Source of the DNA: Monodelphis domestica | Taxonomy: Eukaryota > Chordata > Mammalia > Didelphimorphia > Didelphidae | Direction: 5' to 3' | Assembly (NCBI RefSeq): GCF_027887165.1 | Contig: NC_077234.1 | Coordinates: forward strand, 141,165,857-141,229,856 | Length of the DNA stretch: 64,000 nt | Shown: in pieces, positions 35,613 through 48,449 of the stretch | Position numbering within the stretch: position 1 is the stretch's first letter | Layout: each line of letters begins with the position of its first letter | The notes under the pieces: model-generated | Databases searched by the model: none | Told to the model about the DNA's origin: nothing | Seen by the model: only the letters and a program-made list of their open reading frames with translations | Program-made: the position numbers and the translations under genes

Positions 35613-36535
35613 TGTCACATTGTGGTGACACAATATATATATATTAATTTAAGGTCGCCAAGGAATTCAGCTATGTAATTCCTAAATGAAAACTCAAGTC
35701 AGCTGTCAACCTTTTATAGAGTTTAATTACAGACAGGAGGAAGAAAGGAATTAGAGAGAGAGAGAGAGAGGGAGAGAGAAAGGGGAGAGAAGGGAATAGG
35801 GCTTAAATGCCCCCTCTGTTTAGGCTGGGCCAAAAGGCCCAAGCCCTTAGATAGCTGGGGCAAAGAAAAGAGACCAGTCCCTATTACTCACGTGACCAAA
35901 ATGGAGAAACAGTCTCAGAGGCCCCCACCTTCAGCTTCCTTCAGAGCAAGCTTCTCAGAGCACACTCCAACCACTCAGACAAACTCCTCAACCCCCCACC
36001 CTCAGTCTTCAGACCCCTCTCTCTTTAAGGAAACGATCCAAGTTTCCTCCCTTCAGTTCTCACATCTACCAAACACTGTCCATCATTTTCCCTGTGCCAA
36101 TGGTGGCTCTAGCTTAACCCAGGAGCGCCCAGAGGTCTGGGCTTTGCACATGTCTATTGGAGGTCATATTCTCAAATAATTAAATTTTGATCTATGCTGC
36201 AGCCCTTCCTAAATCCTGTTAGGACTGAGTGGGGTGGAAATTGTATTTTCCAAGACCTGATTCTGTCATTCCAATTATCTCTATTGTATCAATTCTAAAA
36301 TCAATCATGACTCAAAGAAATTCCTGTTCTGTGCTTAAGCATAGGTCAAAGCCCTTTCCATTGTTCAGCAAAAGGTTTCTGTCCTAAAGTAATCTTAAGA
36401 AGGGAGGAGAAGGAACCTCCCATGCCAATGGGGTTCACATTCCAATACACTATCAGTAAGAAATTTTCCAAGTATGAAATTTCCCAATGGTGAAATTTCC
36501 AACATTTATAAGTCTAAGAAATTTTAAGGTTTACA
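35613..36535 (-). mobile_element. Solo LTR, antisense (family C, 0.92 kb)
   Basis: Second copy of the family described at 31144-32077, same orientation, with the right end 'ggtttaca'. It carries a purine-rich GA block at 35753-35800 and 'aatggtgaaatttccaacat' near 36487, parallel to the first copy. No clean target duplication. The two copies are probably independent solo LTRs. Fossil. Confidence 0.75.
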
Positions 36536-36540
36536 AAAGG

Positions 36541-37975
36541 AAAAGGAAACTCTCCACAAACCCATAAAGTATTGGAATTGAAAAGCATCAAAAAGATGGA
36601 AGCCCTCTGGGAGGAAAAGTGGGAAATTATGCAAAAGAAATTCTCACATCTACAAAACCAGTTTTACCAAAGTGAAAAGGAAAACCAGGCTTTAAAAGTC
36701 AGAATCAGGCAAAGAAGGAAACCGTAAGTAAATTGGGTAAACACAGAATAGTATACATGTCAGACCTTTGGGAGGGGAAAGACTTTAAAACCAAGCAAGA
36801 CATAGGAAGAATCACAAAATGTAAAATAAATAATTTTGACTACATCAAATTAAAAAGCTTTTGTACAAACAAAACCAATGAAGGGAAACAACAAATTGGG
36901 AAAAAATCTTCATAGAAACCTCTGACAAAGGTTTAATTACTCAAATTTATAATGAGCTAAATCAATTGTACAAAAAACCAAGCCATTCTCTAATAGATAA
37001 ATGGGCAAGGGACATGGATAGGCAATTTTCAGATAAAGAAATCAAAACTATTAATAAACACATGAAAAAGTGCTCTACATCTCTTATAATCAGAGAGATG
37101 CAAATCAAAACAACTCTGAGGTATCACCTCACACCTAGCAGATTGGCTAACATGACAGCTATGGAAAGTAATGAATGCTGGAGGGGATGAGGCAAAGTAG
37201 GGACATTAATTCATTGCTGGTGGAGTTGTGAATTGATCCAACCATTCTGGAGGGCAATTTGGAACTATGCCCAAAGGGCGATAAAAGAATGTCTGCCCTT
37301 TGATCCAGCCATAGCACTGCTGGGTTTGTACCCCAATGAGATAATAAGGAAAAAGACTTGTACAAGAATATTCATAGCTGTGCTCTTTGTGGTGGCCAAA
37401 AATTGGAAAATGAGGGGATGCCCTTCAATTGGAGAAAGGCTGAACAAATTGTGGTATATGTTGGTGATGGAATACTATTGTGCTAAAACGAATAATAAAG
37501 TGGAGGAATTCCATGGAGACTGGAACAACCTCTAGGAAGTGATGCAGAGCGAGAGGAGAAGAACCAGGAGAACATTGTACACAGAGACTAATACATTGTG
37601 GTATAATCGAACGTAATTGACTTCTCCATTAGTGGTGGTGTAATGTCCCTGAACAACCTGCAGGGATCTATGAGAAAAAACACTATCCATAAGCAGAGGA
37701 TAAATTGTGTGAGTAGAAACACCGAGGAAAAACAACTGCCTGACTACAGCCGTTGAGGGGATATGACATAGGAGAGACTCTAAACGATCACTCTAATGCA
37801 AATATTAACAACATGGCAATGGGTTCGAATCAAGAACACATGCGATACTCAGTGGAAACACGTGTCGGCTATGGGGGGTGGGGAGGAGGAAATGAAAATG
37901 ATCTTTGTCTTTAATGAATAATGCTTGGAAATGATCAAATAAAATATTATAAAATTTAAAAAAAGAAAAAAAAAT
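36541..37975 (+). mobile_element. Chimeric young L1: ORF1 coiled coil joined to ORF2 C-terminus and 3' UTR
   Basis: 36541-36711 reads as an ORF1 coiled-coil segment (WEEKWEIMQKKFSHLQNQ, then SEKENQALKVRIRQ). At 36711-36718 it passes straight into the ORF2 C-terminal region (ETVSKLGKHRIVYM equivalent), so about 4 kb of a normal L1 is absent. The ORF2 tail is open in long pieces: KPSHSLIDKWARDMDRQFSD and onward to about 37190, then PFDPAIALLGLYPNEI at 37233-37535. A 3' UTR with 'aacattgtacacagagacta' (37570) and 'acaccgaggaaaaacaactg' (37719) ends in AATAAA near 37939 and an A-rich tail. Little decay compared with other copies. Confidence 0.85.
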
Positions 37976-37995
37976 TTAGACATAGAATATGGATT

Positions 37996-38012
37996 AAGAG
38001 TTATACTATCCT
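37996..38012. repeat. Target-site duplication, left copy (17 bp)
   Basis: AAGAGTTATACTATCCT, repeated without mismatch at 50126-50142. It brackets the full-length L1 together with the retrovirus nested in it. Confidence 0.95.
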
Positions 38013-38728
38013 GGAGGCAGAGTCAAGATAGTGGTGTAGAAGGAGCAAAAGTTCAGAGCTCTGAATACCCTTCCTTACCAATTACAAACTAATTGCTCCT
38101 AGGGGACTGACGTTCAAACTTAACAACATGACAGAGCAAATAACCCTCCTTCTGGACTCAGTCCAAAAATTACAACCCCCAAAAGCCAGAATTCAGGAAC
38201 ACTCTGGTTTAAGGGGAAAGCAGAAGGAAGGTCCCAGTACCTCTCCCCCCACCTAGAGCACTAAGCCTCCATTGGCAGCTGGAACCTCTGAGCAGTCAAA
38301 GGTGCTTGTCTGGAGGGTGTACTTTGTAGTCAGGGCTGTGTCAGGCTCAGAACGTTGGACACAGGTGGTGGGGAAGGAGCTGCAGAGGGAGCAAAGAGCA
38401 GCCAGCCTAGTCACAGAGGCAAAGACCCTGGCTTTGACCTCAGGGCACATCCAGCCCAACCCAGCTGAAGTTAATCCCATCAAAATCCTTTAGAGGTCAG
38501 GGAAGCCCAAGCTCCAACCCCTAACCCCCTCAGACTGCTGGACTTTAATCCAATAAAAAGCCTCCAGATGACAGGGAAGCTCAAAATTCCAACATCCTTC
38601 TAGCACAGACTGCACAGAGAGACCTTCTGTGAAAGCTCCAAGAGGGGAGACTGACAGAAAACCCCAAAACCAAAAAAAATGAGAGATGCAAGATCTCAAA
38701 CAAATATGGTGAGGAAAAAGGGGTAAAT
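38013..38728 (+). promoter_or_regulatory. L1 5' UTR
   Basis: About 0.7 kb upstream of the ORF1 start, less AT-rich than its surroundings. In L1 elements this region holds the internal promoter; no specific factor site is claimed here. The open frames at 38253-38483 and 38272-38493 lie within it and are not genes. Confidence 0.75.
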
Positions 38729-39763
38729 ATGAGCAAACAACAGAAAAAGAAGAAAGAAATTACAATAGACAGCTTCTATTCAGCAAACAGAAAGGGGGTG
38801 GAGGGGAGTCATCAGCAAACAATAAATCAGAAATCCCAGAGAATTGGATACAGGCTGTGGAACAACTCAAAATGTAGTTCAAAACACAATTAAGAGAGGC
38901 TGGAGATAATTGGGAAAAGATTTTAAAAACTAAGATAAGTCATCTGGAAACAGACAATAGTGTCTTGAAAGCCAAAATGAAACAAGTTGAAAATGAGGCA
39001 AAGGAGATGAAAGATGAGGTAAAGAGGATGAAAGTAAACCCCCAAAGAAGGATGACCAAAAAACCAGGGATGAAATCCAGTCTTTAAGAACTAGAATACA
39101 ACTAGAATTAAGAAACCTCACAAGGCAACAGGGCACTATAAAATAAAACCAAAAGAATGAAAACAATTGAGGAAAATATGAAGCATCTCATTCACAAAAT
39201 AGAAGATTTAGAAAATTGGTCAAGGAGACACAATTTAAGAATCATTGGACTACCAGAAGACCATTATAAAAGAAAAAGCCTGGATATAATACTACAGGAA
39301 ATTATTCAAGAAAACTTCCCTGATATTCTAGAACAAGAGGGAAAAGTGGAGATTGAAAGGATCCACAGATCACCTCCTATACTTAATCCCCAACTGACAA
39401 CACCAAGGAATGTTATAGCCAAATTCAAGAAATATCAGACCAAACAAAAAATATTACATGCTACAAAGAAGAAGTCATTCAGATACCATGGAATCACAGT
39501 GAGGATAATATAGGATCTGGCTGCATCCACCCTGAAGGAAAGAAAGGCATGGAATATGACATTCCGGAAAACAAGGGAACTAGGTCTACAACCAAAAATC
39601 AACTACCCAGCAAAACTAACTATATTCTTACAGGGTAAAGTATGGTCATTCAACAAAATAAAAGAATTCCAAGAATTTGTAAAAAAAAAAAAAAAGATCA
39701 GACCTGAACAGAAAATTTGATGTCCAAGCACAGAAATCAAAAGAATCATCAAAAGGTAATTAA
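38729..39763 (+). pseudogene. L1 ORF1 (nucleic-acid chaperone), disrupted
   Basis: ORF1p is the trimeric RNA-binding chaperone of the L1 RNP. The likely start at 38729 reads MSKQQKKKKEIT. A coiled-coil segment follows (about 38840-39060: NWEKILKTKISHLE, then the KQVENEAKEMKDEVKRMK heptads). The RRM-like core begins with the NWSRRHNLRIIGLPE motif near 39205, and the C-terminal domain holds RSPPILNPQ and 'NVIAKFKKYQTKQKIL' (39370-39450). The end SDLNRKFDVQAQKSKESSKGN runs to a stop at 39761. Stops and frameshifts occur, including one at a run of about 15 A near 39680. The longest clean piece is 118 codons (39157-39513). Confidence 0.85.
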
Positions 39764-40439
39764 AAAAGAAGGAAAAAAGAAAAACAAAATGAAACAAAAG
39801 AAAATACTTTTTTAAGAGGCTCAATAAGTTAAAATGATATGTATCCATATAAGAAAAGATGTCAATGGGGATTCTTAAAAATTGTTATTATCACCTGGTC
39901 AGCTAGAAGAATTATACTTAGAGGGAACAGTGACAAACTGTATAGGATGAAATAACAAGACATAAATAGATATATAGATATAGGTATGCATAAATACATC
40001 TACATATATATATATATACATATACAACTAGAGATAAAAAAGAGGTTAATACTAAAAGAAATGGGAATAGAAACAAAAGTGGGTAAATTTATATGTCACC
40101 AAGAAGCTCATGGCAGGAGGGGGGAGAAAATCATTATGCTGGATGGGTAAAGAGGTTGGAGAAAAGAACTATTCAACTCTTATGTGCATTGAAATTGACC
40201 CAGAGAGGGAAGAACTATCCAATCCATTGGGGCATAGAATAGATTCTTGCCTTATAGGGGAATAGAAGGGTTAGAAACGGACTGGTCGGGAGAGAAGCAG
40301 TATAAGAGAGGGAGAGAGTGGGGGGTAGTTTGGAAAGACTACAGGGAAAATAAGAGGGGGAAATGGGGGGGGGTAAATGGGAAGAAAAATAAAGATTGGA
40401 ACTAGGAGGACTGATTAAAAAACATTGGTATAGAAGGAA
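39764..40439 (+). other. L1 inter-ORF spacer, purine-rich
   Basis: About 0.68 kb between the ORF1 stop and the first recognisable ORF2 codons. It includes a TA run (40003-40022) and strongly purine-rich DNA (40290-40400). No open frame of note. Confidence 0.7.
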
Positions 40440-43400
40440 ATGGTGAAAGAAGAAAAGGCAGAACCAGGAGTAGAAATCAAAATGCTGGTAAATACACAGC
40501 TGGTAATCATAACTCTGAATGTGAATGGAATGAACTCACCCATAAAATGCAAGCAAATAGCAGAGTTGATTAGAATACAAAATCCTACCATATGCTGTCT
40601 ACAAGAAACACACATGAGGAAGGTAGATACTCATAGAATGATATTAAGAGGATGGAATCAAATCTATTGGGCATCAAGTGATAAAAAGAAGGCAGGAGTC
40701 ATATTCAAGATATCTGACAAAACCAAAGTAAAAATAAATCTAGTTAAAAGAGATAGGGATGATAATAACATCCTCATAAAAGGCAGTATAGATATGAGGA
40801 AATATCAGTACTCAACGTGTATGCACCAAATGGCACAGCATCCACATTTCTAAAGGAGAAACTAGTGTAGCTCAAGGATGAAATAGATAGAAAAACTATA
40901 CTAGTGGGAGAGCTGAATCTTCCTCTATCCAACCTAGATAAATCAAACCAAAAAATAAAGAAGAAACAGGTAAAAGAAGTGAATATAATCTTAGAAAAAG
41001 TAGAGTTAGTAGATATGTGGAGAAAAATAAATAGGGACAAAAAGGAATATACCATCTTTTCAGCAGCACATGGTACATTCACAAAGATTGACCATGTATT
41101 AAGGCACGAAATCATTACAAACAAGTGCAAAAGAACAGAAATAATAAATGCAACCTTCTCAGATCACAATGAAATGAAAATAATAATTAGTAAGGGTACA
41201 GGGAGAGATAAATAAAAAATTAATTAGAACTTAAATAATATGATTCTCCAAAACTAGTTAGTTAAAGAACAAATCATAGAAACAATAATTTCATTGAATA
41301 AAATGACAGTGATGAGTAATCCTTGAAAAACCTATGGGATGCAGACAAACCAGTACTCAGGGGGAAATTTATATTCTTGAGTTCATATAATAAAAAATTA
41401 GGGAGGGCAGAGGTCAATGAATTGGGCATGCAAATTAAAAAAAAACTAGAAAGTGAACAAACTAAAAATTCTCAGATGAACTCTAAATTAGAGATCCTAA
41501 AAAACAAAGGAGCAATTAATAAAATTGAAAAGTCAAAGAACTATGGATATAATAAATAAGACTTGAAGCTGGTACTTTGAAAAAACATATTAGATAGACA
41601 AAGTACTGGTCAGTCTAATTAAAAAAAGGAAAGAAGAAACCCAAATTGAGAGTATCCAAGATGAAAATGGAGACCTCACCTCTAATGAAGAGGAAATTAA
41701 GGCAATCATTAAAAACTATTATGCCCAATTACATGGCAACAAATATGGCAATCTAGGTGATATGGATGAATACTTACAAAAACATAAGTTGCCTAGACTA
41801 ACAGAGGAAGAAATACATCACCTAAACAACCCCATATTAGCAAAAGAAATTGAACAAGCCATCAAAGAACTCCCAAAGAAAAAATCCCCAGGTACAGATG
41901 GATTCACAAATGAATTCTACCAAACCTTCAAAGAACAACTAATCCCAATATTATACAAACTATGTAACAGAATAGGTAAAGAAGGAGTTCTACCAAATTC
42001 CTATTACGACACAAACATGGTACTGATCCCAAAACTAGGCAGGTCAAAAACAGAGAAAGAAAACTATAGACCAATGTCTGTAATGAATAAAGATGCAAAA
42101 ATCTTAAATAGGATACTACCAAAAAGACTCCAGGAAGTCATCACAAGGGTTATTCATTATGACCAGGTAGGATTCATACCATGAATGCAAGGATGATTCA
42201 ATATTAGGAAAATCATCCACATTATTGACCATATAATAACAAGCAAACTGAAAAAAAATCACATGATTATCTCAATAGAGGCTGAAAATGCCTTTGATAA
42301 AATACAACACCCATTCCTATTGATAACACTAGAAGGCAAAGGAATACAAAGGCCTTTCCTAAAAATAATAAATAGTATATATCTAAAACTGTCAACAAAC
42401 ATCTGCAATGGGGATATACTAGAATCATTCACAATAAGATCAGGAGTGAAACAAGGATGCCCATTATCACCTCTATTATTTAACATTGTACTACAAAAAC
42501 ACTAGCAGTCACAATTAGATAAGAAACAGAAATTGAAGATATTAAAATTGGCTATGAGGAGACCAAGGTATCACTTTTTGCAGATGATATAATGGCCTAC
42601 TTAAAGAATCCTAGAGAATCAACCAAAAAGCTAGTCGAAATAATCAAAGTTGTAGGCTACAAAATAAACTCTCATAAGTCATCAGCATTTCTATATATTT
42701 CGAACCCATTTCAGCAGCAAGAATTAGAAAGAAAAATTCCATTTAAAATCACCCTAGACAATGTAAGATACTTAGGAATCTATCTGCCGAGACAAACACA
42801 GGAAGTATATGAATACAACTACACAACACTCTCCAAACAATTAAAAAATTGGAATAACATTGATTGCTCATGCGTAGGATGAGCTAACATAATAAAAATG
42901 ACAATCCTGCCAAAGGTAATTTACTTATTTAGTGCCATACCCATTGAAGTACCAAAAAACTTTTTTTTTTTACTGAATTAGTAAAAACCATAACAAAGTT
43001 CATTTGGAAGAACAAAAGATCAAGGATATCCAGGGAAATCATGAAAAAAAAATTCAAATGAAGGAGGACTTGCAGTCCCAGATCTCAACCTATACTATAA
43101 AGCAGTGGTCATCAAAACAATTTGGCTAAGAGACAGAAAGGAGGATCAGTGGAATAGACTAGAGGTAAATGACCTCAGGAAGCTAGTCTATGATAAGCCA
43201 ACAGATCCTAGTTTGGGGGTCCAAAACCCATTATTAGATAAAAAATGCTGGGAAAATTGGAAGATAGTATGGAAGAGATTAGTTTTGGATAAACATCTCA
43301 CACACTACACCAAGATAAACTCAGAATGGTTGAATGAGCTGAATATAAAGTAGGAAACTGTTAACAAATTAGGCAAGCACAGAATACTATAATTTTCAGA

Positions 43401-44242
43401 TATTTGGGAAAGGAAAGGCTTTAAATCCAAACAAGAGCTAGAAAAAAACACAAAATATAAAATCAATAATTTTGATTACATCAAATTAAAATGTTTTTGT
43501 ACAAACAAAACTAATGCATCCAAAATTAGAAGGGAAGTAACATATTAGGAAACAATCTTCATTACAATAACCTCTGACAAAGGTCTAATTACTCAATTTT
43601 ATAAAGAACTAAGCTGATTGTAGAAAAAATCAAGCCATTCACCAATTTATAAATGGGCAAGGGGCATGAATAGGCAATTTTCAGTCAAAGAAATCAAAAC
43701 TGTTAATAAGCATATGAAAAAGTGTTCTAAATCTCTTATAATCAGAGAAATGCAAATCAAAACAACTCTGAGGTATCACCTTGCACCTAGCAGATTGGCT
43801 AACATAACAGCAAAGGAATGTAATGAATTCGGAGGGGGTGTGGCAAAGTTGGGACATTAATTCATTGCTGGTGGAGTTCATGATCCAACCATTCTATTGG
43901 GCAATTTGGAACTATGCCCAAATGGCATAAAAATACTGTCTGCCCTTTGATCCAGCCATAGCACTGCTGGGTTTGTACCCCAACGAGATAATAAGGAAAA
44001 AGACATGTACAAGAATAGTCATACCTACACTATTTGTGATGGTAAAAAATTGGAAAATGAGGAGATACCCTTCAATTGGGGAATGGCTGAACAAATTGTG
44101 GTATATGTTGGTGATGCAATACTATTGTGCTCAAAAGAATAATGAAGTGGAGGAATTCCAAGGGGTCTGGAACAACCTCCAGGAATTGTTGCAGAGTGAG
44201 AGGAGTAGAACCAGGAAAAACATTTTACACAGAAACTGATAC
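40440..44242 (+). pseudogene. L1 ORF2 (endonuclease and reverse transcriptase), disrupted
   Basis: ORF2p nicks target DNA and copies L1 RNA from the nick. The endonuclease domain opens with the TLNVNGMNSPIK motif (Asn) and CCLQETHMRKVDTHRM (Glu) at 40520-40640. The Asp of the usual GDFN motif appears as Glu (GELNLPLS near 40908), while the SDH motif survives near 41158. The RT domain runs from about 41760: [20 protein letters not shown] (41870), [14 protein letters not shown] (42447) and an intact Phe-Ala-Asp-Asp box at 42577-42588. The C-terminal segment (43666-44239) includes SVKEIKTVNKHMKKC. Frame changes occur, for example near 40797 and 42500, with stops near 40868 and 42182. Longest clean piece 140 codons (41762-42184). 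Confidence 0.9.
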
Positions 44243-44397
44243 ACAGTGGTACAATTGAATGTAATAGAGTTCTCCATTAGTGGCAATGCAGTGATCCTGA
44301 ACAACTTAGAGGAATTTTACGAGAATAACCACTATCTACATTCAGAAGAAACACTGTGGGAGTAAAAACACCGAAGAAAAACAACTGCTTACAACTG

Positions 44398-44401
44398 CTT
44401 G
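44398..44401. repeat. Target-site duplication of the retrovirus (CTTG)
   Basis: CTTG here and again at 49922-49925, directly outside the TG...CA ends of the LTR element. A 4-bp duplication is typical of gammaretrovirus-like integrases. Just before it the 10-mer ACAACTGCTT occurs twice in tandem (44381-44400). Confidence 0.85.
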
Positions 44402-44698
44402 TGTTAGGGTCAGAGTGGAAGTACCCCACAAATGAACATGCAAAGACACTGCAAAAGCATCAGGGAGAGGTTTATTTACTAGCATGTGTGCTTGTTAGGA
44501 TGGCTACCCAAAAGAACTGCCCTGGGGCAACCTGAGAATGCATATTCATAGAGAGCAGCCTGAAAGGGGGGGATAAGTAAGATATCTGTCTCAACAGCTG
44601 TGGCCTTGCAGTTTCTTCTAGGATCTCTATCAAGTATGGCCTTTCAGTTTTTTTCAGGAACTGTTCATTTTGACACAGTTCAACCCCCACTCTCTTCA
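44402..44698 (-). repeat. 3' LTR of the retrovirus
   Basis: 297 bp. On the minus strand it starts TGAAG and ends CTAACA, with AATAAA at 44471-44476. About 95% identical to the other LTR by eye. Confidence 0.9.
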
Positions 44699-44714
44699 TT
44701 CCCCAGTTCTTTTT
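44699..44714 (-). other. Polypurine tract
   Basis: On the minus strand, AAAGAACTGGGGAA-like purine tract directly before the LTR start TGAAG. Its position and composition resemble those of gammaretroviruses. Confidence 0.75.
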
Positions 44715-46681
44715 ATTTTATGATGTTCATTCATGGGCGAGCGGAGACCTCCAGGGGCATGGCATTAGCTTGGCCATCAGAGTGGGTCTGGAAGGACCTG
44801 ATACTGCTGCCTGAGGACCATGAGCTGGACTGTATGGACCTGGTCCTTCACAAAGCAGACCAGTCGGTGTACAATACAAGGCCCACAAGTGATAAGGAAG
44901 AAGAGCAGATTCGGTGCATAGTATGAAAGAAAAAAGTCTCCAGTCAGTATATCACTCTGTTTTCTGCCTCTCCTCTGTGTGGTGTCATGTATTCTTTTTG
45001 CTAGCTATATCCCCACTGCTTCTGGTAATTGAGTCCTGCCATCTGGCAGGCCCAGCCATCCATAGGGGAACCACACAGCCTCTAGGAGGGCCAGAATCTC
45101 AGGCCCATTCTGGATATCTTCGTACTAGTAGTGAGGAACACCTCCTGGTTCAGTGCCCCCTGCCATCCTATCCCCTCCCTTCTCCAAGTATCGAAGGGGA
45201 AAAGTGTGAAGGTCCAATTCTTCTGTAGCTTCTTCAGAGCTGAGAAAGAGGTGTATAGCTGTCCCTGCCTATTATCAGGAGAGAAGTATTGACTATAGGC
45301 AATGAACAGGGTTTTCAAGCTGGAACATTTGCCGAGGTTACAAATGTGTACAAAGACATATCCCACAGGGGAGTAGCCAAAATTCGAATAGGGGTGGGGG
45401 GAGGCTAGAGACACAGGGTCTTTAGGGGCATGTACTCAGTGAATGCTGGGGTTGCAGGTCGGTGGAGACCTGCTTGGAGATTTGAAGGGCCTTCAGCCAC
45501 TGCTTCCCCCGATCGCAGACAGGTCACAAGGGGGAGAGTCAGCCCCTAAGATAGAAGTGTAGAAACCAGGACTGGGGCAAACACTAGAACACCAGATAGA
45601 AACAGAACATTAGAACAATAGTAATTGGCATTCCACATTTGCATTTGGGTATCTTAGCCAACAGACTTCATCTTCAGAAATAATCTTCTGTCAGGAATAA
45701 ATCCCTTTAGGAAATCAGATTCCTGAGTTGTTTGCAGAGCTGGTATGTGATTTCTCTGTTAAACAATATCCTTTTGAAAAGTACACATTAACCATAACAT
45801 CTATAAACACTGGAGTAACAATATCTTACAGATGTATTGCTTTACCCCAGATTCTGGGGGAAATTCAAGAAAGCTTTTGAATTATATTTCCAAGCTCAAG
45901 ATCCAAACTTCAACTGTAGTAAATTAAAGCTGAAAATACAAGCCATCTATGAGTAAACTTCACCTACTTCTCAAAGCATTTTCATAACAATTTGAGAATT
46001 TTTAATTATTAGGGTTGTTTGAGGAAACGGAAACTTTAATATCACAATTTGCATTATGTGCTGATCATGGAATATTGTTACTAAGGGAAATATGTCCTCA
46101 GGTCCCAAGGGACCCAATGAGTGGCTTCATATGCAGGTAATTAATAGCCTAGATGATCAGAAAAGGTCCTATTCCTAGGTGAGCCCAGGAAATTCCTCTA
46201 ACCATTCCAGGACATTCACTGTCCTCTGTGCACTTTGTTACCATTAAATCCCAGAAGCCTTTGTTTGCACTAAAAGACAGGTCTCACTCATTTCAGCTGA
46301 GAGAAATTCTTATCAGCAGTCTAGAAACAAATCTCCATTCCCCCATATAAGCTTTTTATATCCCTACAAGACTGATCACTCAATTATTCTTAGGTATTTT
46401 GTCAATAGTTTACACCTCACACTTTAGTCACAAAGCCTGGAATAAGAACATGAGTGCTGAATTGAGTAGCTCCATAGGAAGATAAATCAGAGCTGTATCA
46501 TCTCTTGGACCTAAGCCCTCTGAAAGACTAAGACAAGGCCATACAGAAATAACTCCATGGCAACTGTCCAGAGAAATTAAAGAACCATGTGTGATTTTCC
46601 TACAACACATACATTAATTTTAGAGATTATCCCTAGGTCAGGGATCCAGTTATAAGAGCATAACATCTATGTTTTCTTTCA

Positions 46682-46684
46682 CCT

Positions 46685-46762
<78 letters not shown>

Positions 46763-46765
46763 TTC
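46682..46765. repeat. (CT)n microsatellite inside the retrovirus
   Basis: About 38 CT units in the internal region of the element, GA on the retroviral strand. Confidence 0.95.
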
Positions 46766-48391
46766 TTTCTGTCTCCCTTCCTTTACAAACCCACATACTA
46801 AGGCTTTATGGACTTTACATCAAAGTCCCTTCCTTCCAAATTTAAATCCAACACACCATTCCACCTTCTCTGACTAATTCATATCAAACAAGCATACTGG
46901 TGGTATCACTTAAATTGCTATCCGGAAACCCAAAGGAATTCTGATTTAAGGGATTACATCATTGAACCACTATCTTTAGTATAGTGCTCATCCATTATAA
47001 ATTTCAGTTCATAGTACTAATTGGTAAACTGAGGTAACCACTGAGTATTGAACAAAAACTATGGCACAGATTTACAATGAGCTTTTGTTCACATCTAAGA
47101 AATACTTAAAACACACATTTTAGCAGCAACTCACATAACAATCATAAAATTCTGAGCAAGAATTCTTTACATATATGCCATTTTTAACATCCTACCCACT
47201 CTTTGGCTACTGTTTGCAACATATATCCTCATACAGATCAAAATGTAGTCAAAATATCAGCCAACAACTTCCCAAACTCGTGTGAGGTTACTTATCAATT
47301 CCATATCACTCAAACTCATTTTATCACTCTGGACCTGTAATGTTTGCATTAAGATTCCACAGTTTCAGACAAGCTTTTTGGTCAGACAGGGCTGGCAATA
47401 TTTGCTTGCTTGAGCATGTTAAAACCTCCAAAATATACAATTAAAATATGCTTATCTTTAAGTTCTATCACACAGTGATTGTCAACTTTTTAGATCCCTA
47501 TTTCAGTCCCTAAGTATCAGTGTGGAACAATTATAAGCACTCCTTTCTCCTTCCTGTGTGCAAGGAAGAGGTTAATAGCTTCTGAGCAAGTTATCCTAAG
47601 GCTACTTGGCTTGATTTAGATTTTATTACTTAGCAACCTTGTCCCATCCTTCTTTAACCAGTGAGTTTACTATAATTTAAAAGTTTGAATGTATCAAACC
47701 CTTTTCATAATAATTTACTCTCAGTGGATTTCAGTTTGAACTCCACACTTCCAAATAACTCTGATTAAGTCCTTTAGCAATGCTTCAGTGTTACACAAAC
47801 TGAAGTGCAAAGCATTTGCCTGTACTTCTCTCAAATCTGTCTAAAGTAGAATAGAACCTTGAATTTAATTTTCTTTTAGTTTAAAACATTGATACATTCC
47901 CAATTAATGTCCATCAACATTATTCCAATTTATAATTTGTTATATCTATTTCATACTAGAATTCATAGTATCAGTTAGTACCTCTATTCATTACTCTTAT
48001 TTCTTCTGGCTCCTCCTCTCTGCCATTATTGTAAGTAGAGGAAAAGCACTAGACTGTATTTAATCCTCATGACAAGCCCTTCTTGATTTCAGGGCTGGTT
48101 AAATTTGTCTTGTTAAGGATATACAGTTTGTATATCATATACCCCTAACTTATTTAGGTATAAAACTTAATTCTCTCCAAAATACAAATGCACACATAAT
48201 TTGTATTCACTCCATTACTAATTTCCAGCATTTGGTATCTGAAAACATGTTCATCTATAGATCACAAATTCCTTCCTATGCATTTTGCACATTTAAAAAC
48301 AATTCATATAACCTTGATCAAAGACAACACCATTTAAAAATTCCCTCCTTTGCAAAATATTCAATTATTAAATCCCATGCACAGATTTCTT

Positions 48392-48449
48392 GTGTCATAT
48401 GAGTTCTTGCTGCTAATTCTGTGTCATATGAGTTCTTGCTGCTAATTCT
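48392..48449. repeat. 29-bp tandem duplication inside the retrovirus
   Basis: Two adjacent copies of a 29-bp unit beginning 'gtgtcatatgagttcttgct'. Confidence 0.9.

Noticed and set aside
31144-36535. Two family C LTRs in the same orientation read as one provirus with a 3.5-kb interior
   Set aside because: The interior holds a MIR and an old L1 3' end and no retroviral motif, and the outer flanks share no target duplication. Two solo LTRs fit better.
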